Source of the DNA: Woeseiaceae bacterium
GTDB lineage: Bacteria; Pseudomonadota; Gammaproteobacteria; Steroidobacterales; Woeseiaceae
Length of the DNA stretch: 64,000 nt
Reading direction: 5' to 3'
Assembly (NCBI GenBank): GCA_021773035.1
Contig: JAJFKU010000063.1
Coordinates: 353,243 to 417,242 of the forward strand
Shown here: positions 57,305-64,000 of the stretch, one piece after another
Numbering within the stretch: position 1 is the stretch's first letter
Layout: every line of letters starts with the position of its first letter
The notes under the pieces: model-generated
Seen by the model: the letters and a program-made list of their open reading frames with translations, nothing else
The model's database searches: none
What the model was told of the DNA's origin: nothing
Translations under genes and position numbers: made by a program

Positions 57305-58170
57305 GTGACGAGAACGACAGGCCAGGCGGGGAATCGCCGGAAGACGAATCGACCGGGCCGCTTTGCGGCGAACGGCTGGCGGAGTCGCGTCGCGCGCTAC
57401 AAATTCCGGTTCTTGAGATCGCCAAAGAGCTGCATCTCGATGAGTACAAGGTTCGCGCGATCGAAAGCAATGATTTCGATGTGCTCGGCGCGCCCGTGTT
57501 TGCGAAAGGGCATCTGCGTAAATATGCGCAGTTGGTCAACGTCGACGAGGCGGATGTGATGGCTGACTACTACCAGCTGAACAGGGCGGCGTCGGCCCCG
57601 CCGGTCATTACCCTGCGCCGCAAGCCCCGCCAGTCGTTTTCGCCCGGCCCCTGGGTCGCCGTGATCGTTGTTTTACTGGTCGCGGCGACGGCCTACTGGT
57701 GGTTCGCTGTCCGCGAGACGGCCGACCTGCGACCCGTATCGGGAGAAATCCGGCCGTTGCCCCAGGAGCAGCAGACTGAGGATCCGGCCGAAGATGCGGT
57801 GGACGGCGGTTTCGATGAGGTCGGCGAGGTCGATGAGACAGTGGGGAGCGACGAAACGGAGCAGCCCGTCGTAGAGGAGCCGCGGCCAGCGCCTGAAGCG
57901 GCGGCGGCCAGCGAAGATTCTTCGCAGATGACCCTTAGCGTGACTTATTCCGGCGACTGCTGGACCGAAATCACAGACTCGATGGGACGCCGCTTGTTCT
58001 TCGATCTGGGCAAAGCCGGGCGCACGGTGAACCTGTCCGGCGAACCGCCCTTCAACGCCTTGTTCGGGAATGCCACTAATGTAAGCCTGCGGGTTAACGG
58101 CGCAGCCTACGAAATAGCCGACAGCGACCGGCGTGGGCGGACGGCGAGATTGACGATCAGCGGTTCATGA
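57301..58170 (+). CDS. rodZ: Cytoskeletal protein RodZ-like
   Basis: The 289-residue protein has an N-terminal helix-turn-helix (about 20-90, with L-A-E-S-R-R-A-L-Q-I and G-H-L-R-K-Y-A), one membrane helix (about 117-138), an acidic linker and a C-terminal beta domain (DUF4115). RodZ links MreB to the cell envelope. In E. coli ispG follows; here its end overlaps hisS directly. Confidence 0.92.
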   Translation: MSDENDRPGGESPEDESTGPLCGERLAESRRALQIPVLEIAKELHLDEYKVRAIESNDFDVLGAPVFAKGHLRKYAQLVNVDEADVMADYYQLNRAASAPPVITLRRKPRQSFSPGPWVAVIVVLLVAATAYWWFAVRETADLRPVSGEIRPLPQEQQTEDPAEDAVDGGFDEVGEVDETVGSDETEQPVVEEPRPAPEAAAASEDSSQMTLSVTYSGDCWTEITDSMGRRLFFDLGKAGRTVNLSGEPPFNALFGNATNVSLRVNGAAYEIADSDRRGRTARLTISGS

Positions 58171-59438
58171 CGACAAAACCAACAGCCATTCGCGGCATGA
58201 ACGATATTCTGCCCGGGACTTCGGCTACCTGGCGCTACCTGGAAACCGCGGTGCAGGATATCGTCGAATCCTACGGCTATGCAGAGATTCGCCTGCCGCT
58301 GCTTGAGCACACCGAGCTGTTCAAACGCTCGATCGGTGAAGTGACCGATATCGTCGAGAAAGAGATGTATACGTTTCCCGACCGCAACGGTAAAAGCCTG
58401 ACATTGCGCCCGGAAGCGACCGCTGGCATGGTTCGCGCCGGCATGACGAATGGCCTGTTCCATAACCAGAAGCAGAAATTGTGGACCTCGGGACCCATGT
58501 TCCGTTACGAAAAGCCGCAGGAAGGCCGCTACCGCCAGTTCTACCAGTTCGATGTCGAGGCTGTGGGTTATGACGGTCCGGACGTCGATGCCGAACTGAT
58601 CGTTATGAGTGCCCGTTTGTGGCAGCGGCTCGGGATTTCGAAAATCAGGCTCGAAATCAACTCGCTGGGCACGCCGGAGGCCAGGCACCGCTATCGCGAA
58701 GCGCTGGTCGAGTACTTTTCCGGCGTGAAAAATCAGCTGGATGAGGATAGTATTCGCCGCCTTGGGCAAAATCCGCTCAGAATTCTCGACAGCAAGAACC
58801 CGGAGATGCGGACGCTTGTCGAGGCGGCGCCTGTCATGCTGGACTACCTGGACGAGGCGTCGGCAGAGCATTTCAGCGGTCTCAAGGCGTTGCTGGATGC
58901 GGCTGGCGTTACCTACAGCGTGAACCCGCGGCTCGTGCGCGGGCTGGATTATTACTCGCGCACGGTGTTCGAGTGGGTGACGGATGCGCTGGGTTCGCAG
59001 GGAGCCGTTTGCTCCGGCGGGCGCTACGACGGGCTGGTTGAAAAGCTGGGCGGTCGCGCGACCCCGGCGATTGGCTGGGCGATGGGCATTGAGCGTTTTG
59101 TGGCCTTGTACGAGGCCTGTGGCGGCGAGTCGCCGGCGTCGGATGTCGATGTTTACATCGCCGCTCTGGGCGCAGGGACGCTCGAGCAGGCCTTCCGCCT
59201 GGCGGAAGAATTGCGTGACAAGATCGCTGGCATCAAGGTCGAAATGAATCTCGGCGGCGGCAGTTTCAAGGCGCAGATGAAGCGCGCCGACAAGAGTGGC
59301 GCGCAGTTTGCGCTGATCGTGGGTGAGCAGGAGCTCGCCGACGGTCGTATTAGTATCAAACCGATGCGCAGCACCGAGGAACAATCGAGTGTCGCGCTGG
59401 ACGAGCTGGCGACGACGCTGGCGGAGAACCTGAGCTAA
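58167..59438 (+). CDS. hisS: Histidyl-tRNA synthetase
   Basis: The 423-residue class II synthetase has G-M-N-D-I-L near residue 10, L-R-P-E-A-T-A-G, M-F-R-Y-E-K-P-Q-E-G-R-Y-R-Q-F and G-L-D-Y-Y-S-R-T-V-F-E. It charges tRNA-His. The ATG overlaps the rodZ stop. Confidence 0.98.
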   Translation: MTTKPTAIRGMNDILPGTSATWRYLETAVQDIVESYGYAEIRLPLLEHTELFKRSIGEVTDIVEKEMYTFPDRNGKSLTLRPEATAGMVRAGMTNGLFHNQKQKLWTSGPMFRYEKPQEGRYRQFYQFDVEAVGYDGPDVDAELIVMSARLWQRLGISKIRLEINSLGTPEARHRYREALVEYFSGVKNQLDEDSIRRLGQNPLRILDSKNPEMRTLVEAAPVMLDYLDEASAEHFSGLKALLDAAGVTYSVNPRLVRGLDYYSRTVFEWVTDALGSQGAVCSGGRYDGLVEKLGGRATPAIGWAMGIERFVALYEACGGESPASDVDVYIAALGAGTLEQAFRLAEELRDKIAGIKVEMNLGGGSFKAQMKRADKSGAQFALIVGEQELADGRISIKPMRSTEEQSSVALDELATTLAENLS

Positions 59439-59449
59439 AGGCAGTTTTT

Positions 59450-60169
59450 GTGGACGATCTACTTTCAGAAAAAGAACAACTTGACCAAATCCGTTCCTGG
59501 TGGTCGGAGTATGGTGCCTATATTATCGGCGGCATCGTCATCGGCGCGGGCCTGCTGTTTGGCATCAACCGGTATCAGAGCAACGAGGTGCAGGCACAGT
59601 TAGAGGCCTCGGCCGCCTATGAAACGCTAATCGAATATGTGGTCGACGGCGATCTCGACAAGGCGGAGGTCACCGCTAACGAGATACAGACCGCGTATGG
59701 TGAGACCACCTATGCAGGTCAGTCCGGACTTGCGATGGCGCGTCTGTACATGGACAAGAACCGCGACCAGGATGCGGCGGACGCGCTGCTGGCCGTTGTC
59801 GAAGGCGATGCCGATGCAGAATTGCAGTATGTCGCTCGCCTGCGGCTGGCGCGTATATACCTGTATCAGGATAAGGCTCAGGAGGCCGTGGAGCTGCTGT
59901 CCGGCGAAGACAGCGAAGCGTTTGCCGCGGCCTACGGTGAGGTGCTCGGCGATGCCTATGCCGCACTGGGGCGCATAGCCGAGGCTCAGGATGCCTACCA
60001 GAAAGTGCTGCTCGACCCACTGGCGCAGGGCACTGTCGATCAGCAGCTGGTGCAGTGGAAATCGCTGGATTTACCCGAGGTGGTGGTCGAGTCCGAGTCG
60101 CCGGCAACTGAACCGGAAGCCGCTCCCGCGGTCGAAGCAGAGACCCCCGAATCCGAGGAACTTGAGTGA
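59450..60169 (+). CDS. yfgM: YfgM-like periplasmic chaperone (SecYEG-associated TPR protein)
   Basis: The 239-residue protein has a short cytoplasmic N terminus with L-D-Q-I-R-S-W-W, one membrane helix (about 24-43) and a periplasmic TPR-like domain. YfgM works with PpiD at the Sec translocon. The tail is rich in Glu and Pro. The start is GTG. It overlaps bamB by four bases. Confidence 0.9.
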   Translation: MDDLLSEKEQLDQIRSWWSEYGAYIIGGIVIGAGLLFGINRYQSNEVQAQLEASAAYETLIEYVVDGDLDKAEVTANEIQTAYGETTYAGQSGLAMARLYMDKNRDQDAADALLAVVEGDADAELQYVARLRLARIYLYQDKAQEAVELLSGEDSEAFAAAYGEVLGDAYAALGRIAEAQDAYQKVLLDPLAQGTVDQQLVQWKSLDLPEVVVESESPATEPEAAPAVEAETPESEELE

Positions 60170-61374
60170 GCAGATTGTGGCGATTGGCAGGTCTTGTGGC
60201 GGCATCGGCGCTACTGTCGTCCTGTGGCCTGTTTGGCGACAAAGAAGAAGAGCTCGAGCCTAAGGAGCTGGTCAAAATCGAGAACACGCTGAAGGTCAAG
60301 CGGCTGTGGAGGTCGAAGATCGGTGGCGAGTCTGAGTTCCTGCTGGTTGGATTGCGGCCGGTCAGCGACGGTAACAGCGTTTTTGCAGCGAGCTACGACG
60401 GCAATGTCGTGGCCTTCGACCCGGAAAACGGGGAAAAACGCTGGAAAACGGATCTCGACATTGAACTGTCTGCCGGACCTGCGGCGAACGAAGGCGCGAT
60501 TGTAGTTGCGTCAAAAGATGGTTTTGTCATCGTGCTCGACGCAAGATCCGGCGAGGAACGCTGGCGCAGCAATATCGGCGGCGAATCCCTGGCACGACCC
60601 CTGATCAGGGATGACCTGGTTATCGTGCAGTCGATCGACAACCGCCTGCAGGCGCTATCGCTTTTTGATGGCAGGCAGCGCTGGGAAATTGAACAAACGA
60701 TGCCGGTGCTGACCATGCGCGGCGCATCGTCGCCACTGGCTGTCGGATCGAACATCGTGGCCGGCTTCGACAATGGCCGCTTGCTGGCGGTCGATGCAGA
60801 CAGCGGCGATATCGTCTGGGATTCAATGCTGTCGCTGCCGACGGGCCGTTCCGATCTCGATCGTCTGGCGGATATTGACGGCACGATCGCCGTTGTCGGC
60901 CAGGACATCTATGCCGCCGGCTACCAGGGACGGGTGGCGTCGGTTGCGGCTGAGTCCGGCCAGATTCTCTGGTCGCGCGAAATTTCGACACACGTGGGTG
61001 TTGCTGCCGACTGGAACAGTGCCTACACGACGCGTGACGACGGTGAGGTGATCGCCCTCACCCGAACCAATGGCACTGAGTTGTGGCGCAACGATGATCT
61101 GATACGCCGCGACCCAACACTGCCGGTGCCGTTTCATACGACGGTAGTGGTTGGCGATTTCGAAGGCTATCTGCACTTCCTGAGCAGCATTGACGGAGCG
61201 CCGGTGGCACGTATCAGGTTCGGTAAGCAGGCTATTTCAGGCGATCCCCTGGTCGCCGCCAACCGGCTTTTTGTACAAAGCGACGATGGCTCGATCGCTG
61301 CCTACGAGGTCGTGCAGGACCGCCCGACGCGGCGCGCGCCCGACGTTGCCGAAACATCAGCTGACGAGTCCTGA
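60166..61374 (+). CDS. bamB: Outer membrane assembly lipoprotein BamB
   Basis: The 402-residue protein has a lipoprotein signal ending L-L-S-S-C (Cys20) and an eight-bladed PQQ-type beta-propeller with repeated D-A-x-S-G-E/D-x-x-W motifs. BamB aids the BAM complex in inserting outer membrane proteins. Position between yfgM and der is typical. Confidence 0.95.
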   Translation: MSRLWRLAGLVAASALLSSCGLFGDKEEELEPKELVKIENTLKVKRLWRSKIGGESEFLLVGLRPVSDGNSVFAASYDGNVVAFDPENGEKRWKTDLDIELSAGPAANEGAIVVASKDGFVIVLDARSGEERWRSNIGGESLARPLIRDDLVIVQSIDNRLQALSLFDGRQRWEIEQTMPVLTMRGASSPLAVGSNIVAGFDNGRLLAVDADSGDIVWDSMLSLPTGRSDLDRLADIDGTIAVVGQDIYAAGYQGRVASVAAESGQILWSREISTHVGVAADWNSAYTTRDDGEVIALTRTNGTELWRNDDLIRRDPTLPVPFHTTVVVGDFEGYLHFLSSIDGAPVARIRFGKQAISGDPLVAANRLFVQSDDGSIAAYEVVQDRPTRRAPDVAETSADES

Positions 61375-61399
61375 TCGGACGCGGTGAAGGTGCTCATTC

Positions 61400-62800
61400 A
61401 TGCTTCCTGTCATCGCATTGATCGGCCGGCCGAACGTCGGCAAATCGACCTTATTTAACCGCCTTACGCGTTCTCGCGACGCACTCGTTGCCGATTACCC
61501 CGGACTGACCCGCGACCGTAAATACGGTTTTGGCAAGCTGGGCCCGATTCCCTACCTGGTTATTGACACCGGCGGCGTTGCCGGCGGCGAAGAGGGTATC
61601 GAGGAAGCGATGGTTGAGCAGACGATTGTCGCGCTCGCCGAAGCCGATGTGGCGATCATCATGGTTGACGGTCGCAGCGGCCTCACCGCGGCCGACGAAC
61701 ATGTCGCGGAACTTGCGCGCAAACATGCGAAAAAAACCTGGCTGGCCGTCAACAAGGCGGAAGGACTGGACGCTGCGATGGCGAACAGCGAGTTTCATGC
61801 CCTGGGACTCGGTGAGCCGGTCGCGGTTTCGGCGACGCATGGCGATCGCATTGCTGCCCTTATGGACGAAGTGCTCGAGCCCTTCGATGTCCCTGACAGC
61901 GAGCAAGACGACGGCGATGTCGACGAAGAGGATCGAGAGCTGCGTATCGCTGTCATCGGCCGGCCGAATGTCGGTAAGTCGACCCTCGTCAATCGCATTC
62001 TTGGCGAAGAACGGCTGGTGGTTTACGACCAGCCCGGCACGACGCGCGATAGCGTTGCGGTGCCCTTCGAGCGCAACGATCGAAAGTACGTTCTGATCGA
62101 TACGGCGGGTATTCGGCGCAAGGCGCGCGTGCATGAAACTATCGAGAAATTCAGCATCGTCAAAGCGCTGCAGGCGATCGAACGTGCAGAAGTCGTTATC
62201 GCCGTCCTCGATGCGCAGGAGGGTGTTACCGAACAGGATGTCAGCCTGCTGGGCCTGGTCATGGAGCGCGGTCGCGCACTGGTCGTCGTGACGAACAAAT
62301 GGGATGGACTGCCAGCGGATCAACGCAAGAAGGTGCGTGACGACCTGGAACGTCGCCTGCCATTTCTCGACTTCGCGGAACGCATCACTATTTCGGCATT
62401 GCACGGGACCGCCGTCGGCGATCTGCTGCCAGCGGTGGAACGTGCTTTCAGGGCGGCGATGCGCGACATGTCGACAACGGAATTGACGCGCGAGCTCGAA
62501 GCCGCCGTTATCGCGCATCCACCGCCACTGGTTCGCGGCCGGCGTATCAAGCTCCGTTATGCGCATCAGGGCGGACGGAATCCACCGGTTATCGTTATCC
62601 ACGGGAATCAGACAGATCGCCTGCCGGAATCGTTTCGGCGCTATTTGATCAATCGTTTCAGAAAAGCGTTTAAACTCAAGGGCACACCGGTGCGCCTCGC
62701 ATTCAAAAAAGGCAAGAATCCCTACGAAGGGCGCCGCAATGTTCTGACGCCGCGGCAGGAGCGCAAACGTAAACGTCTGATGAAAAAGGTCAAGAAATGA
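61400..62800 (+). CDS. der: Ribosome biogenesis GTPase Der
   Basis: The 466-residue protein has two GTPase domains, each starting I-G-R-P-N-V-G-K-S-T (near residues 7 and 188), and a C-terminal KH-like domain with a very basic end. Der is needed for 50S subunit maturation. Its stop overlaps the next start. Confidence 0.98.
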   Translation: MLPVIALIGRPNVGKSTLFNRLTRSRDALVADYPGLTRDRKYGFGKLGPIPYLVIDTGGVAGGEEGIEEAMVEQTIVALAEADVAIIMVDGRSGLTAADEHVAELARKHAKKTWLAVNKAEGLDAAMANSEFHALGLGEPVAVSATHGDRIAALMDEVLEPFDVPDSEQDDGDVDEEDRELRIAVIGRPNVGKSTLVNRILGEERLVVYDQPGTTRDSVAVPFERNDRKYVLIDTAGIRRKARVHETIEKFSIVKALQAIERAEVVIAVLDAQEGVTEQDVSLLGLVMERGRALVVVTNKWDGLPADQRKKVRDDLERRLPFLDFAERITISALHGTAVGDLLPAVERAFRAAMRDMSTTELTRELEAAVIAHPPPLVRGRRIKLRYAHQGGRNPPVIVIHGNQTDRLPESFRRYLINRFRKAFKLKGTPVRLAFKKGKNPYEGRRNVLTPRQERKRKRLMKKVKK

Positions 62801-63897
62801 GTACCGCGCGCAGGCTGTTTACCGTTGACGGTGAATTCCGCATGCATCGGGCAGGCTACCTGCAGTCGCCAACGCTTGCCTTTGAGACCTGGGGCGAACT
62901 GAACGCTGCGAAAGACAACGCGGTTTTGATTTTCAGCGGCCTGTCTCCGTCGGCACATGTCGCATCCTCGGAAGGAGATCCGTCGCCAGGCTGGTGGCAG
63001 GATATGGTTGGTTCCGGCCTGCCGATCGATACCGATGAGTACTTCGTCATCTGCGTCAACTCGCTCGGCAGTTGCTTCGGCTCAACCGGACCTGCCTCAA
63101 TCGATCCGAAAACCGGGGATCGCTACCGCCTGACGTTCCCGGTGCTCACGCTCGAAGACGTTGCCGAATCGGCAAAATGCGTTGTCGATCATCTCGGCAT
63201 CGAGTGTCTGCATACGGTCGTTGGTTGCTCCATGGGCGGCATGAGTGCGCTGGCATTGTGCGTCCGCCATCCACATACCGTGCGCCGCTTTGTTTCGATA
63301 TCGTCGTCGGCAAGGGCGCTGCCGTTTTCGATAGCGGTTCGCTCATTGCAGCGCGAAATGATCCGTTCCGACAACAAGTGGAAAAAGGGCAACTACGATC
63401 CCGGCGATCCACCGATTACCGGACAACGACTGGCTCGCAAGCTGGGAATGATCACTTACCGGTCGGCCGAAGAATGGGCGCAACGCTTCGGCCGGGAGCG
63501 CGCGACCGATCCGATTCGTGTCGACGACCAGTTTGCCGCGGAATTTTCCGTCGAATCGTATCTCGAAAATCACGCGAACAAGTTCAGTGGCGCGTTCGAT
63601 CCAAACTGTTATTTGTACCTGTCACATGCATCGGACCTGTTTGACCTGGCGGAATATGGCGGTTCGCTGCAGTCCGGTTTCGAACGCCTCAAACTGGATC
63701 GTACGCTGGTGATCGGTGTGCGGACTGACATTCTGTTTCCGATCGTGCAGCAACGCGAACTCGCGGAAGGTATAGCCACGGTCTGTACGGATACCGAATT
63801 CGCGGAGCTGGATTGCATCCGCGGCCACGATTCGTTCCTGGTCGATATGGACGCCTTTCGACCGGTGATCTGCAAATTCTTCGAGAGTTGTTGTTGA
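62797..63897 (+). CDS. metX: MetX-family O-acyltransferase (homoserine or serine acyltransferase)
   Basis: The 366-residue alpha/beta hydrolase has nucleophile Ser in G-C-S-M-G-G-M, Asp in R-T-D-I-L-F and His in G-H-D-S-F-L. The stretches G-S-T-G-P-A-S-I-D-P and S-L-Q-R-E-M-I-R resemble the xanthomonad MetX group described as serine O-succinyltransferase, as I remember it. It would activate homoserine for methionine or serine for cysteine synthesis. Substrate and acyl donor stay open. It overlaps der by four bases. Confidence 0.88.
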   Translation: MSTARRLFTVDGEFRMHRAGYLQSPTLAFETWGELNAAKDNAVLIFSGLSPSAHVASSEGDPSPGWWQDMVGSGLPIDTDEYFVICVNSLGSCFGSTGPASIDPKTGDRYRLTFPVLTLEDVAESAKCVVDHLGIECLHTVVGCSMGGMSALALCVRHPHTVRRFVSISSSARALPFSIAVRSLQREMIRSDNKWKKGNYDPGDPPITGQRLARKLGMITYRSAEEWAQRFGRERATDPIRVDDQFAAEFSVESYLENHANKFSGAFDPNCYLYLSHASDLFDLAEYGGSLQSGFERLKLDRTLVIGVRTDILFPIVQQRELAEGIATVCTDTEFAELDCIRGHDSFLVDMDAFRPVICKFFESCC

Positions 63898-64000
63898 CGG
63901 AAGCGGGTTCCCGGATTGGCGATCGGTGTTCTCAGGCAGGCGTTGTTGAAGGATGGTGGCCGCGGTGTCCACGCCCCACAGGCAAAAACGTAGACCAAAC
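63898..64000 (+). other. Right edge after metX; no gene recognised
   Basis: An open frame from a TTG at 63894, overlapping the metX stop, runs off the window, but its 35 codons match no family I know and do not look like MetW, a common metX neighbour. The segment may be untranslated or the start of another gene. Confidence 0.25.

Noticed and set aside
1..64000. CRISPR arrays, insertion sequences, prophage or island boundaries
   Set aside because: No regular repeats, transposase, integrase (other than XerD), phage genes or compositional breaks were seen.

Overview
The window is one continuous, gene-dense stretch of a chromosome from a gammaproteobacterium. Several neighbourhoods match gammaproteobacterial gene order: queA-tgt-yajC-secD-secF, suhB facing trmJ followed by isc genes, ndk-rlmN-pilW-rodZ-hisS-yfgM-bamB-der, and xerD-dsbC. 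The very large NAD-dependent glutamate dehydrogenase, the acyl-CoA dehydrogenase sets and a MetX protein of the xanthomonad type suggest a free-living heterotroph near the Xanthomonadales/Chromatiales/Woeseiales part of the class. That placement is an inference. I see no phage, insertion sequence, CRISPR array or island boundary, and base composition looks even. No gene-free gap exceeds about 240 bases.

Left part (1-9330): a polyamine catabolism locus. It holds the tail of an MFS transporter, a glutamine-synthetase-like ligase facing an IclR regulator across a palindromic operator, then an NhaC-type antiporter, a PuuD-type hydrolase, a second PuuA-type ligase, a SpuC-type aminotransferase and agmatinase. 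Together they can take agmatine to putrescine and, by the gamma-glutamyl route, toward GABA. The aldehyde dehydrogenase step is not in the window.

Middle part (9360-29505): a TetR regulator; a 960-residue TonB-like protein with two receiver-like domains; thrS and glnS facing apart; an operon of two acyl-CoA dehydrogenases, a queuosine-precursor transporter and a SAM hydrolase-like protein; a molybdopterin operon (moaA-moaC-mobA-moaD-moaE) ending in a MaoC dehydratase; a cysteine synthase-glutaredoxin fusion; a 27-residue membrane peptide gene with its own promoter; a nitrilase; an SDR without catalytic residues joined to a TesB thioesterase; and gpmA.

Next (29544-43464): NAD-glutamate dehydrogenase, a MarR regulator and ZapE in one direction; ETF-ubiquinone oxidoreductase, which accepts electrons from acyl-CoA dehydrogenases; a beta-oxidation SDR and thiolase; PlsC; XerD and DsbC; a NUDIX hydrolase directly behind a tRNA-Leu(CAA).

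Right part (43589-64000): an ECF sigma factor, a membrane anti-sigma candidate and a secreted double-PDZ protein; queA-tgt-yajC-secDF; suhB; trmJ with a short isc set (iscS, a degenerate iscU and iscA, without iscR/hscBA/fdx); ndk, rlmN, pilW, rodZ, hisS, yfgM, bamB, der; and a MetX-family acyltransferase. The most interesting items are the receiver-TonB fusion, a 12-bp hairpin ending at the queA start, the 27-residue peptide gene, the degenerate IscU, the pseudo-SDR, the sigma/anti-sigma/PDZ set and several unassigned palindromic operators.
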